Assembly (NCBI RefSeq): GCF_023701745.1
Contig: NZ_JAJOZB010000001.1
Coordinates: forward strand, 6,423,501 to 6,487,500
Direction of reading: 5' to 3'
DNA from: Streptomyces sp. RKAG293
Lineage (GTDB): Bacteria > Actinomycetota > Actinomycetes > Streptomycetales > Streptomycetaceae
Length of the DNA stretch: 64,000 bases
How positions within the stretch are numbered: the stretch's first letter is position 1; the number at the start of each line of letters is the position of its first letter. Of this stretch, positions 27,217-35,831 are shown piece by piece. The notes under the pieces were generated by a model. It had not been told where the DNA came from. It ran no database searches and saw nothing but the letters and a program-made list of their open reading frames with translations. A program made the position numbers and the translations under genes.

Positions 27217-28464
27217 ATGACGGACTCCCTCGCAGACCCGCATCACCGCGAATTCGCGGCCGCCGCCGACACCGACGGGCCCCGGGACATCGTGATCCTC
27301 GGCTCCACCGGTTCGATCGGCACCCAGGCCATCGACGTGGTGCTGCGCAACCCCGACCGCTTCCGCGTGGTGGCGCTGTCCGCCGCCGGCGGCCGGATCG
27401 AGCTGCTCGCCGAGCAGGCCCACCAGCTGCGGGTACGGACCGTGGCCGTGGCGGACGAGGGCGCCGTCGGGCCGCTGCGGCAGGCGCTCGGCCGGCACTA
27501 CGGCGCCGGCGAAACGCTCCCCGAGATCCTGTCCGGGCCGGACGCCGCCACCCGGCTGGCCGCGAGCGAGTGCCACTCGGTCCTCAACGGCATCACCGGT
27601 TCGATCGGGCTGCGCCCGACGCTGGCGGCCCTGGAGGCCGACCGGGTGCTGATCCTCGCCAACAAGGAGTCGCTGATCGTCGGCGGCCCGCTGGTGAAGG
27701 CGCTCGCGAAGCCCGGGCAGATCATCCCGGTGGACTCCGAGCACTCCGCGCTCTTCCAGGCGCTGATGGGCGGCACCCGCGAAGAGGTCCGCAAGCTGAT
27801 CGTCACCGCCTCCGGCGGCCCGTTCCGCGGCCGCACCAAGGAGGAGCTCGCCGGCGTCACCCCCAAGGACGCACTCGCGCACCCGACCTGGGACATGGGC
27901 CCGGTCATCACGATCAACTCCGCGACCCTGGTCAACAAGGGCCTGGAGGTCATCGAGGCGCATCTGCTCTACGACATCCCCTTCGACCGGATCGAGGTCG
28001 TCGTCCACCCGCAGTCGTACATCCACTCGATGGTGGAGTTCGCCGACGGCTCGACGCTGGCCCAGGCGAGCCCGCCCGACATGCGGATGCCCATCGCGCT
28101 CGGCCTCGGCTGGCCCCGGCGGGTGCCGGACGCCGCACCCGCGTTCGACTGGTCGAAGGCGTCGACGTGGGAATTCTTCCCGCTGGACGACGACGCGTTC
28201 CCAGCGGTGGCTTTGGCGCGACATGTAGGTAGCCTCGGTGGCACCGCACCCGCGGTGTTCAACGCGGCGAACGAGGAATGCGTCGATGCGTTCCTCGCCG
28301 GCCGGCTGCCCTTCACGGGGATCGTGGACACCGTGGCCCGGGTGGTCGAGGAACACGGCCATCCGGATCCGGGAACTCGGCTGACCGTCGAGGACGTCCT
28401 TGAAGCGGAAGCGTGGGCACGGGCCCGCGCACGGGAACTGGCTACGGAGGCTGCACGGGTATGA
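27217..28464 (+). CDS. dxr: 1-deoxy-D-xylulose 5-phosphate reductoisomerase
   Basis: A 415-residue enzyme of the MEP isoprenoid pathway that rearranges and reduces DXP to MEP with NADPH. The nucleotide-binding motif GSTGSIG is at residues 29-35; the metal and substrate segments ANKESLIVGG, VDSEHSALFQ and ASGGPFRG are intact, and the C-terminal NAANEECVDAFL block is present. An N-terminal extension of about 20 residues is normal for actinobacteria. ATG 27217 follows GGGGG. It overlaps the next gene by four bases (ATGA), forming a dxr-protease-ispG run that is also seen in mycobacteria. Confidence 0.96.
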   Translation: MTDSLADPHHREFAAAADTDGPRDIVILGSTGSIGTQAIDVVLRNPDRFRVVALSAAGGRIELLAEQAHQLRVRTVAVADEGAVGPLRQALGRHYGAGETLPEILSGPDAATRLAASECHSVLNGITGSIGLRPTLAALEADRVLILANKESLIVGGPLVKALAKPGQIIPVDSEHSALFQALMGGTREEVRKLIVTASGGPFRGRTKEELAGVTPKDALAHPTWDMGPVITINSATLVNKGLEVIEAHLLYDIPFDRIEVVVHPQSYIHSMVEFADGSTLAQASPPDMRMPIALGLGWPRRVPDAAPAFDWSKASTWEFFPLDDDAFPAVALARHVGSLGGTAPAVFNAANEECVDAFLAGRLPFTGIVDTVARVVEEHGHPDPGTRLTVEDVLEAEAWARARARELATEAARV

Positions 28465-29780
28465 CGGCACTCATGTGGGGCGTCGGGATCGCCATCTTCG
28501 TCATCGGTCTGCTGTTCTCCATCGCCTGGCACGAGCTCGGCCACCTCTCCACCGCCAAGCTCTTCAAGATCCGCGTGCCGCAGTACATGGTCGGCTTCGG
28601 GCCGACGATCTGGTCGCGGCACAAGGGCGAGACCGAGTACGGCTTCAAGGCGATCCCGCTCGGCGGCTACATCCGCATGATCGGCATGTTCCCGCCCGGC
28701 CCGGACGGGAAGGTTCTGGCCCGTTCCAGCTCGCCCTGGCGCAGCATGATAGAGGACGCCCGCTCGGCCGCGTACGAGGAGCTGCAGCCCGGCGACGAGA
28801 CGCGGATGTTCTACACGCGTAAGCCGTGGAAGCGCGTCATCGTGATGTTCGCCGGGCCGTTCATGAACCTGATCCTGGCGCTCGTGCTCTTCGCGATCAC
28901 CCTGATGGGGATCGGCGGAAACGTCACGACCACCTCGATCGGCAGTGTCGCGGAGTGCGTGGTCAAGGCCTCCGCCACGACCGACAAGGCCACCAAGGCC
29001 GACGTCTGCCCGAAGAACGCCGAGGCCCCGCCCGCCAAGGCCGCCGGCTTCAAGGCGGGTGACCGGATCGAGTCCTTCAACGGCCAGCCTGTCGGCGACT
29101 GGAACGACCTGTCCGACAAGATCCGCGACACCATCGGCCCGGCCACCGTCGTGGTCGTACGGGACGGCAAGCCGCTCACCCTGCACCCGGTCCTGGTCAA
29201 GAACACCGTGAACAAGAAGGACCGCGACGGCTACCCCGTCAAGGGCCAGTACGTGGACGCCGGCTTCCTCGGCTTCACCCCGGCCAGCGGCTACCGGACC
29301 CTCACCTTCGGCGAGTCCGTCGACCGCATGGTCTCGAACGCCGAGAGCTCGGTGCGCGGTATCGCCGACATCCCCTCGAAGATCCCCGCGCTGTGGGGCT
29401 CCGCCTTCCAGGGCAAGGAGCGCACCGTCGACCAGCCCGTCGGCATGGTCGGTGTCGCCCGGATCGGCGGCGAGGTCTTCTCGCTCAAGATCCCCGCGAC
29501 CCAGCAGATCGGCATCATGCTGAACCTGCTCGCCGGCGTGAACCTGTCGTTGTTCCTGTTCAACATGCTGCCGCTGCTCCCGCTCGACGGCGGTCACATC
29601 GCCGGCGCCCTGTGGGAGTCGCTGCGCCGCAGGCTGGCCAAGCTCACCCGGCGCCCGGACCCGGGCCCCTTCGACGTGGCCAAGCTGATGCCGGTCGCCT
29701 ATGTCGTCGCGGGCATCTTCATCTGCTTCACCGCACTGGTGCTCGTAGCGGACGTAGTCAATCCGGTGACGCTTTCCTGA
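28461..29780 (+). CDS. RIP metalloprotease, site-2 protease (RseP/Rip1 type)
   Basis: A 439-residue intramembrane zinc protease. The active-site motif HELGH is at residues 24-28 in the first helix and the second metal motif LPLLPLDGGH lies near the C-terminus between helices, with a PDZ-like region between them (KAAGFKAGDRIESFNGQPVGDW). There are four membrane helices in all. Enzymes of this type cleave anti-sigma factors inside the membrane; Mycobacterium Rip1, encoded between dxr and ispG as here, releases SigK from RskA. The sigK/rskA pair 5 kb away is therefore a plausible substrate. The start is fixed by the four-base overlap with dxr. Confidence 0.94.
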   Translation: MTALMWGVGIAIFVIGLLFSIAWHELGHLSTAKLFKIRVPQYMVGFGPTIWSRHKGETEYGFKAIPLGGYIRMIGMFPPGPDGKVLARSSSPWRSMIEDARSAAYEELQPGDETRMFYTRKPWKRVIVMFAGPFMNLILALVLFAITLMGIGGNVTTTSIGSVAECVVKASATTDKATKADVCPKNAEAPPAKAAGFKAGDRIESFNGQPVGDWNDLSDKIRDTIGPATVVVVRDGKPLTLHPVLVKNTVNKKDRDGYPVKGQYVDAGFLGFTPASGYRTLTFGESVDRMVSNAESSVRGIADIPSKIPALWGSAFQGKERTVDQPVGMVGVARIGGEVFSLKIPATQQIGIMLNLLAGVNLSLFLFNMLPLLPLDGGHIAGALWESLRRRLAKLTRRPDPGPFDVAKLMPVAYVVAGIFICFTALVLVADVVNPVTLS

Positions 29781-29793
29781 CGGATGCCGGAGA

Positions 29794-29837
29794 CGTGGGC
29801 GGGTTGCCGTAACCTCGGTAAACGGAGCCCGCCCACG
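29794..29837 (+). promoter_or_regulatory. Stem-loop in the protease-ispG gap
   Basis: CGTGGGCGGG (29794-29803) pairs with CCCGCCCACG (29828-29837); the loop holds TTGCCGTAACCTCGGTAAAC, which contains promoter-like hexamers. It could terminate the upstream message or regulate ispG; the sequence does not decide which. Confidence 0.4.
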
Positions 29838-29875
29838 CCGGGACCTTGTTCCACACCCTTGGGGATGCCAAGCAC

Positions 29876-31030
29876 ATGACCGCGATTTCGCTCGGAATGC
29901 CCGACGTTCCGATCAAGCTCGCCGACCGCCGCCACAGCCGCAAGATCCAGGTCGGGTCGGTCGCGGTGGGCGGGGACGCGCCGGTTTCGGTCCAGTCCAT
30001 GACGACTACGGTGACGGCGGACATCGGGGCGACGCTCCAGCAGATCGCCGAGCTCACCGCTTCCGGCTGCCAGATCGTGCGGGTGGCCTGCCCCACGCAG
30101 GACGACGCCGACGCGCTCGCCACCATCGCCAAGAAGTCGCAGATCCCGGTGATCGCGGACATTCACTTCCAGCCGAAGTACGTCTTCGCGGCGCTCGACG
30201 CCGGCTGCGCGGCCGTCCGCGTCAACCCCGGCAACATCAAGCAGTTCGACGACAAGGTCAAGGAGATCGCGAAGGCGGCGGCCTCGGTCGGCACTCCGAT
30301 CCGGATCGGCGTCAACGCGGGCTCGCTGGACCGCCGGCTGATGGAGAAGTACGGCAAGGCCACCCCCGAGGCGCTGGTGGAGTCCGCGCTGTGGGAGTGC
30401 TCGCTCTTCGAGGAGCACGGCTTCCGTGACATCAAGATCTCGGTGAAGCACAACGACCCGGTCGTGATGGTCAACGCCTACCGGCTGCTCGCCAGCAAGT
30501 GCGACTACCCGCTGCACCTCGGCGTGACCGAGGCCGGTCCCGCCTTCCAGGGCACCATCAAGTCCGCCGTCGCCTTCGGCGCGCTGCTGTCCGAGGGCAT
30601 CGGCGACACCATCCGCGTCTCGCTCTCCGCCCCGCCGGTCGAGGAGATCAAGGTCGGGATCCAGATCCTGGAGTCGCTGAACCTCAAGCAGCGCCGCCTG
30701 GAGATCGTCTCCTGCCCGTCCTGCGGCCGTGCCCAGGTCGACGTCTACAAGCTCGCCGACCAGGTCTCCGCCGGCCTGGAGGGCATGGAGGTCCCGCTCA
30801 GGGTCGCGGTCATGGGCTGCGTCGTGAACGGCCCCGGTGAGGCCCGCGAGGCCGACCTCGGTGTCGCGTCCGGCAACGGCAAGGGCCAGATCTTCGTCAA
30901 GGGCGAGGTCATCAAGACCGTGCCGGAGTCGAAGATCGTGGAGACCCTGATCGAAGAGGCGATGAAGATCGCCGAGCAGATGGAAGCGGACGGCATCGCG
31001 TCCGGCGAGCCCCAGGTCAACGTGAGCTGA
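29876..31030 (+). CDS. ispG: 4-hydroxy-3-methylbut-2-en-1-yl diphosphate synthase (flavodoxin)
   Basis: A 384-residue iron-sulfur enzyme of the MEP pathway that reduces MEcPP to HMBPP. The [4Fe-4S] ligands are visible as C280 and C283 (SCPSCGR) and C315 (MGCVVNGPGE), with the conserved glutamate downstream. The N-terminal TIM-barrel part includes VQSMTTT and RVNPGNIK. ATG 29876 follows GGGGA; the ten-codon upstream extension is not conserved in type. The dxr-protease-ispG order places two MEP enzymes around the protease gene. Confidence 0.96.
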   Translation: MTAISLGMPDVPIKLADRRHSRKIQVGSVAVGGDAPVSVQSMTTTVTADIGATLQQIAELTASGCQIVRVACPTQDDADALATIAKKSQIPVIADIHFQPKYVFAALDAGCAAVRVNPGNIKQFDDKVKEIAKAAASVGTPIRIGVNAGSLDRRLMEKYGKATPEALVESALWECSLFEEHGFRDIKISVKHNDPVVMVNAYRLLASKCDYPLHLGVTEAGPAFQGTIKSAVAFGALLSEGIGDTIRVSLSAPPVEEIKVGIQILESLNLKQRRLEIVSCPSCGRAQVDVYKLADQVSAGLEGMEVPLRVAVMGCVVNGPGEAREADLGVASGNGKGQIFVKGEVIKTVPESKIVETLIEEAMKIAEQMEADGIASGEPQVNVS

Positions 31031-31093
31031 CCGGGGAAAGCCGCTGAGGCCACCTCCGCGAAACCCGCCTCCGCGAGGTAAAGTGCGAAGATC

Positions 31094-31119
31094 TACCCCC
31101 GGCCGTGCGGCCGGGGGTA
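31094..31119 (+). terminator. Terminator after ispG
   Basis: A perfect 11-bp GC-rich stem (TACCCCCGGCC with its complement) and a tight GTGC loop, 64 bp after ispG and 37 bp before the GNAT gene. A short C-run, not a T-run, follows. Confidence 0.65.
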
Positions 31120-31155
31120 CCCCCGCCCTCCGCGGCCTGTAGGTGAGGCGCACAC

Positions 31156-32001
31156 GTGTTGACGACGACGACCGCGAAGGTCCTGGAGGCCGGCGAACTC
31201 GACGCCGCCCTCGAAGTGCTCGACCGCGACCCCGTGTCCAACGCGTTCGTCGCCTCCCGCGTGAACGTCGCGGGCCTGGACCCCTGGCGCCTCGGCGGCG
31301 AGATGTGGGGCTGGTACTCCGGCGGCCGGCTCACCTCCCTCTGCTACGCCGGCGCCAACCTGGTGCCGATCTGCGCGGGCCCCGAAGCCGTCCGCGCCTT
31401 CGCCGAGCGGGCCCGCCGGGCGGGCCGCCGCTGCTCGTCGATCGTCGGACCCGCCGAGCCCACCACCGAACTGTGGTCGCTGCTCGAACCCAGCTGGGGC
31501 CCCGCCCGGGAGATCCGCGGCCGCCAGCCGCTGATGAGCACCCGGGCGCTGCCCGCCGGCATCACCCCCGACCCCCTCGTCCGGCGCGTCCGGCGCGACG
31601 AGATGGATGTGATCATGCCCGCGTGCGTGGCCATGTTCACCGAGGAGGTCGGCATCTCCCCGCTCGCGGGGGACGGCGGGCTGCTCTACCAGGCCCGGGT
31701 CGCGGAACTCGTCACCGCCGGACGGTCGTTCGCCCGCATCGAGAACGGCCGGGTGGTCTTCAAGGCCGAGATCGGCGCCGTCACCCGGCACGCCTGCCAG
31801 ATCCAGGGCGTCTGGGTGGCACCGGAGTACCGGGGGCAGGGCCTGTCGGAGGCCGGTATGGCCGCCGTGCTGCACTACGCGCTGCGGGATGTGGCCCCGG
31901 TCGCCAGCCTGTACGTCAACGACTTCAACGCACCCGCCCGTGCCGCCTACCGCCGGGTGGGATTCACCGAGGTCGGAGCCTTCATGAGCGTGCTGTTCTG
32001 A
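31156..32001 (+). CDS. GNAT N-acetyltransferase with DUF4081
   Basis: A 281-residue two-domain protein. The N-terminal 125 residues match the DUF4081 region found before some actinobacterial GNAT domains, and the C-terminal half carries the acetyl-CoA pyrophosphate-binding loop YRGQGLSEAG (about 225-234) followed by the LYVNDFNAPARAAYRRVGF block typical of GNAT enzymes. Start GTG 31156 has AGGTGAGG upstream. An ortholog also follows ispG in mycobacteria, which suggests a core, not accessory, role. The acceptor is unknown. Confidence 0.88.
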   Translation: MLTTTTAKVLEAGELDAALEVLDRDPVSNAFVASRVNVAGLDPWRLGGEMWGWYSGGRLTSLCYAGANLVPICAGPEAVRAFAERARRAGRRCSSIVGPAEPTTELWSLLEPSWGPAREIRGRQPLMSTRALPAGITPDPLVRRVRRDEMDVIMPACVAMFTEEVGISPLAGDGGLLYQARVAELVTAGRSFARIENGRVVFKAEIGAVTRHACQIQGVWVAPEYRGQGLSEAGMAAVLHYALRDVAPVASLYVNDFNAPARAAYRRVGFTEVGAFMSVLF

Positions 32002-32005
32002 CGTA

Positions 32006-32575
32006 ATGTCCCGTCCCATGGAAGATGTCGTGGTCGGCCGTCTGGACCTCGAGGAACGGGTCGACGAGGCCCTCGCCGTACAGGCCCTCGCCTTCGGCCT
32101 CGACGACGACGAGATCGCGATCCGCCGCCAGATCGTCGTGCGGCACCTCGCCTGTCCCGGTGCCCGCGCCCTCGGCGCCACCACCGAGGACGGACGGCTC
32201 GTCGGGTTCGTCTACGGCATGCCCAACGACCGCGCGCACTGGTGGTCCACGGTCGTCCAGCCGTATCTGCGCCACCGCGGCACCGAGCAGTGGCTCGACG
32301 GCTCCTTCGTCATCACGGAGCTGCACGTACTGCCCGCCTTCCAGGGACTGGGCATCGGACGGCAGCTGATCACCACCATCACCGACACGGCCACCGAGCC
32401 GCGCAGCATCCTCTCCGCGATCGACGTCGAGAGCCCCGCCCGCCGGCTCTACCGGACGCTCGGCTACCAGGACCTGGCCCGGCCCGTGCACTTCCCCAGC
32501 GCGACGAGCCCGTACGCGGTGATGGGCGCGCCCCTGCCGCTGCGCCGCCCGGACCGGCCCCGGGATCCCGCATAA
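32006..32575 (+). CDS. GNAT N-acetyltransferase
   Basis: A 189-residue single-domain acetyltransferase. The CoA-binding loop FQGLGIGRQL lies around residues 112-122 and is followed by SPARRLYRTLGYQDL. It begins four bases after the previous GNAT gene, so the two are probably co-transcribed, but the proteins are not close copies. ATG 32006 and ATG 32018 are both possible starts. Substrate unknown. Confidence 0.85.
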   Translation: MSRPMEDVVVGRLDLEERVDEALAVQALAFGLDDDEIAIRRQIVVRHLACPGARALGATTEDGRLVGFVYGMPNDRAHWWSTVVQPYLRHRGTEQWLDGSFVITELHVLPAFQGLGIGRQLITTITDTATEPRSILSAIDVESPARRLYRTLGYQDLARPVHFPSATSPYAVMGAPLPLRRPDRPRDPA

Positions 32576-32645
32576 CGCATTTCCGTGCCGCCGGACGGGC
32601 TGGATATCCTCGCGGGAATCCCCGTCAAGCCCCTGGAGAGCCACC

Positions 32646-34331
32646 ATGGTCCTGCGCATGTCCCGTCTGATGCTCAAGACACTGCGCGACGACCCGGCCG
32701 ACGCCGAGACCGCCAGCCACAAGCTGCTGGTCCGCGCCGGTTTCGTCCGCCGCTCGTCGGCGGGCGTCTGGATCTGGCTGCCGCTCGGCAAGCGGGTCCT
32801 GGAGAACGTCTCCCGCGTCGTCCGCGAGGAGATGGACGCCATCGGCGGCCAGGAAGTGCTGCTGCCCGCGCTGCTGCCGCGGGAGAACTACGAGACGACC
32901 GGCCGCGCCGGCGAGTACGGCGACCTGCTGTTCCAGCTCAAGGACCGCAAGGGCGCGGACTACGTCCTCGGCCCGACCCACGAGGAGATCTTCACCCAGG
33001 TGGTGAAGGACCAGTGCACGTCCTACAAGGACCTGCCGGTGATCCTCTACCAGATCCAGACGAAGTACCGGGACGAGGCCCGCCCGCGCTCCGGCGTGCT
33101 GCGCGGCCGCGAGTTCCAGATGAAGGACTCGTACTCCTTCGACACCACGGACGAGGGGCTGGCCGAGGCGTACCGGGCGCACCGCGACGCGTACATCCGG
33201 ATCTTCACCCGGCTCGGCTTCGACTACCGGATCGTCTCCGCGGTCTCCGGCGCGATGGGCGGCTCGGCGTCCGAGGAGTTCCTCGCCCCGGCCGCGGCCG
33301 GCGAGGACACCTTCGTGGACTGCCCGGCCTGCGAGTACGCGGCGAACACCGAGGCCGTCACCACGGTCGTGCCGCCCGTCGAGGGCGTGGCGCACGGCCC
33401 CGTCGAGGAACTCGACACCCCCGACACCCCGACCATCGAGACCCTCGCCGCGCACCTGGACGTCCCGGCGTCCGCGACGCTGAAGAACCTGCTGGTGAAG
33501 GTCGACGGCAAGATCACCGCCATCGGCGTGCCCGGTGACCGCGAGGTCGACCTCGGCAAGCTCGGCGAGCACCTCGCCCCGGCCGTCGTCGAGCTGGTCA
33601 CCGCCGAGGACTTCGAGGGCCGCCCCGAGCTGGTCCGCGGCTATGTCGGACCGCAGGGCCTGGCCATCGACTACATCGCCGACCCGCGCATCGCCCCCGG
33701 CACCGCCTGGATCACCGGCGCCAACAAGAACGGCAAGCACGCCCGCAACGTCGTCTGCGGCCGGGACTTCGAGGTCGACCGCTACCTCGACGTCGTCACC
33801 GTGCGGCCCGGCGACCCCTGCCCGCGCTGCGGCGCCGGACTGCGGCTGGACCGTGCGATCGAGATCGGTCACATCTTCCAGCTCGGCCGCAAGTACGCCG
33901 ACGCCTTCCAGCTCGACGTGCTCGGCCAGCAGGGCAAGCCGGTGCGGGTGACCATGGGCTCCTACGGCATCGGCGTCTCCCGCGCGGTCGCCGCCCTGGC
34001 CGAGCAGACCGCCGACGGCCAGGGCCTGTGCTGGCCGCGCGAGGTCGCCCCCGCCGACGTGCACCTCGTCGCGGCCGGCAAGGCCCTCCAGACCGAGCTG
34101 GCGCTGGAGGTCGCGGAGAAGCTGCACGCCGCGGGCGTCCGGGTGCTGCTCGACGACCGCGCCGGGGTCTCGCCGGGCGTGAAGTTCACCGACGCGGAGC
34201 TCATCGGCGTCCCGCAGATCCTCGTCGTCGGCCGCCGCGCGGCCGAGGGCGTCGTGGAACTGAAGGACCGCCGGTCGGGCGAGCGGGCCGAGCTGACGGT
34301 CGACGAGGCGCTGGCCCGGCTGACCGGCTGA
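32646..34331 (+). CDS. proS: Prolyl-tRNA synthetase (bacterial type)
   Basis: A 561-residue class II synthetase that charges tRNA-Pro. Motif 1 lies in the region GVWIWLPLGKRVLENV, and motif 2 includes RDEARPRSGVLRGREFQMKD. The large insertion between motifs 2 and 3 (about residues 225-410, with ATLKNLLVKVDGK) is the editing domain of bacterial-type ProRS, and motif 3 is GSYGIGVSR. The anticodon-binding domain is C-terminal. ATG 32646 is the outermost start; the more usual MSRLML start would be 32658. It is the first gene of the translation block and is convergent with the kinase gene, 13 bp away. Confidence 0.96.
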   Translation: MVLRMSRLMLKTLRDDPADAETASHKLLVRAGFVRRSSAGVWIWLPLGKRVLENVSRVVREEMDAIGGQEVLLPALLPRENYETTGRAGEYGDLLFQLKDRKGADYVLGPTHEEIFTQVVKDQCTSYKDLPVILYQIQTKYRDEARPRSGVLRGREFQMKDSYSFDTTDEGLAEAYRAHRDAYIRIFTRLGFDYRIVSAVSGAMGGSASEEFLAPAAAGEDTFVDCPACEYAANTEAVTTVVPPVEGVAHGPVEELDTPDTPTIETLAAHLDVPASATLKNLLVKVDGKITAIGVPGDREVDLGKLGEHLAPAVVELVTAEDFEGRPELVRGYVGPQGLAIDYIADPRIAPGTAWITGANKNGKHARNVVCGRDFEVDRYLDVVTVRPGDPCPRCGAGLRLDRAIEIGHIFQLGRKYADAFQLDVLGQQGKPVRVTMGSYGIGVSRAVAALAEQTADGQGLCWPREVAPADVHLVAAGKALQTELALEVAEKLHAAGVRVLLDDRAGVSPGVKFTDAELIGVPQILVVGRRAAEGVVELKDRRSGERAELTVDEALARLTG

Positions 34332-34344
34332 TCCGCGGCGAGAC

Positions 34345-35289
34345 CTACAGCCAGCTGGCGAACTCCAGCAGGAGTTCGCCGGCCTGGCTGTCGCCGACCG
34401 ACAGCGACCAGACACCCGCCTCGACGGCCCGGAAGTGGCTCCAGCCGCGCAGCCGCTCCGGGTCCACGTCGAGCGCCGCGCCGAGCTTGGCGACCCGGCG
34501 GCGGGCCGCCGCCTGCGGGCCGGGGGAGGCGGCCAGCGTCTCGACCCGGTCCCGGACCAGCCAGGCCAGGTCGTACGCCCGCTCGCCGACCAGCGGCTTG
34601 GGGTCGATGGCCAGCCACGGGCTGCGTTCGGCGGCCAGGACGTTGCCGTGGTGGTAGTCGCCGTGCAGCAGCACGTCCTCGGCCGGCGCGGCCAGCAGCT
34701 GCTCGCGCAGCGCCAGCGCCTCGTCGATGAGCGGGCGCACCTCCGCGGCCCAGGGCTGCTCACGGCGCTCCCGCAGGTGTCCGGCGAGACCGCCGGTGTA
34801 GTCGGCGACCGAGGTGAACGGATGGCCCTCGGCCGGCGCCACCCACAGCCGCTGCAGGGTGGCCGTCGCCTCGAGCATCGCCTTGGGCTCCGGGAGGGAG
34901 CGCAGCGACACTTCGCCCTGCAGCCGCTCCAGCAGCATCGCGCCCTGGGCGGGCTCCGCGCGCAGCAGCCGGACCGCGCCGCGGCCGTCCCAGTGGGCGA
35001 GCGCCGCGTGCTCGTGCTCGGTCTCGGGGGTGACCATGCCCAGCTTGAGCACGCCGGGGGTGCCGTCCGCCGTCCGGACGAGCACGATCATGCTGATCTG
35101 GCCGCCGGGGGTGAACACCCGCTCCGGCCGCAGTTCCCACCGCTCCAGCGTGTCGGCCACCCGGCCCGGCAGCGCCGCGAGCCACTCCCGGCCGGAGTCG
35201 CCCTCCCAGGCCCCGATCGTTCGGACCAGCCGGTCGGGCGGGTCCAGCGGAATGGTGCCGGGGCCGCCGGGCTGCGGTGCTGAAGCCAT
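34345..35289 (-). CDS. Aminoglycoside/hydroxyurea-type phosphotransferase (APH(6)-like)
   Basis: A 314-residue kinase-fold protein of the aminoglycoside 6-phosphotransferase/hydroxyurea kinase type. The catalytic loop HGDYHHGN and the following metal-binding AIDPKPLVGE are intact, as is the RVFTPGGQISMIV glycine-loop equivalent. Streptomyces carry several such kinases; some give streptomycin resistance, and many have no known substrate. ATG 35289 has a GGAGGGACAGC-like site upstream. It separates proS from rimP on the opposite strand, together with two further minus-strand genes. Resistance cannot be assumed from sequence alone. Confidence 0.85.
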   Translation of the reverse strand: MASAPQPGGPGTIPLDPPDRLVRTIGAWEGDSGREWLAALPGRVADTLERWELRPERVFTPGGQISMIVLVRTADGTPGVLKLGMVTPETEHEHAALAHWDGRGAVRLLRAEPAQGAMLLERLQGEVSLRSLPEPKAMLEATATLQRLWVAPAEGHPFTSVADYTGGLAGHLRERREQPWAAEVRPLIDEALALREQLLAAPAEDVLLHGDYHHGNVLAAERSPWLAIDPKPLVGERAYDLAWLVRDRVETLAASPGPQAAARRRVAKLGAALDVDPERLRGWSHFRAVEAGVWSLSVGDSQAGELLLEFASWL

Positions 35290-35398
35290 GGTCGTGCTGT
35301 CCCTCCGTGGATCTTTCGCGGGCGAGCGTCCCCGCGGGGGATGCCTTCCCGTTCTGCCGTGCCGTACAGCCCTGACACGGCTCTTTACGGTGCGGCTC

Positions 35399-35827
35399 TC
35401 ACGGTGCGCTCCGCTCGGCCAACCCGGGGAAGGCTACGCTGCCGCCGCGCCACCGCACGGCACGCACCGCCGCCTCGCGCAGCGCTCCGGCCGCGTCCCG
35501 GCGCTGCGCCCCGGTGGCCGCGCGCACCATGTCCCCGTACACACCGGCGACCCGGTCCTCGATCACGGCGGCCAGCCGTACGGCCGCGGCGCTGTCGGTC
35601 ACCGGGAACGGCAGCGCGTACCCGGCGTCCGCCGGCACCGGTTCAGCGCCGAGGTCCCGTACGGTGCGGCTCAGCGCGTCGCGGCGGGCGCGGTGCGAGT
35701 AGTAGGCCGCGCGGGCGTCGGCGGCGCGCGGCTTCGCGACCCGGGCACCGATCACCCCGTAGGCGTAGACCGCGGCGTGTTCCGCGGCGAGCGCCGCCTG
35801 GACCGCGTCCAGGGTCCGCTGTGTCAT
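35399..35827 (-). CDS. DUF4439 ferritin-like protein
   Basis: A 142-residue, mainly helical protein with the ferritin-like DUF4439 pattern: LDAVQAALAAEHAAVYAYGVIGAR in the first helix and a later EDRVAGVYGDMVRA helix. Glutamates in the helices are compatible with, but do not prove, metal binding. It starts four bases after the lipoprotein stop and is probably co-translated with it. The same pair, between proS and rimP, exists in mycobacteria as far as I recall (Rv2843/Rv2844). Function unknown. Confidence 0.85.
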   Translation of the reverse strand: MTQRTLDAVQAALAAEHAAVYAYGVIGARVAKPRAADARAAYYSHRARRDALSRTVRDLGAEPVPADAGYALPFPVTDSAAAVRLAAVIEDRVAGVYGDMVRAATGAQRRDAAGALREAAVRAVRWRGGSVAFPGLAERSAP

Positions 35828-35831
35828 CTGC

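Noticed and set aside
22006..28470. A 2154-codon open frame on the minus strand across sigK, fasciclin, molybdoenzyme, acyl-CoA dehydrogenase and dxr
   Set aside because: It is an artefact of G/C-biased third positions; only its last part (sigK) has protein-like sequence with a ribosome site. The remainder lies in shadow frames of genes with clear motifs.
34345..35289. The APH(6)-like gene as a transferred resistance gene
   Set aside because: Base composition and codon use match the neighbours, there is no mobile element nearby, and such kinases are common chromosomal genes in Streptomyces.
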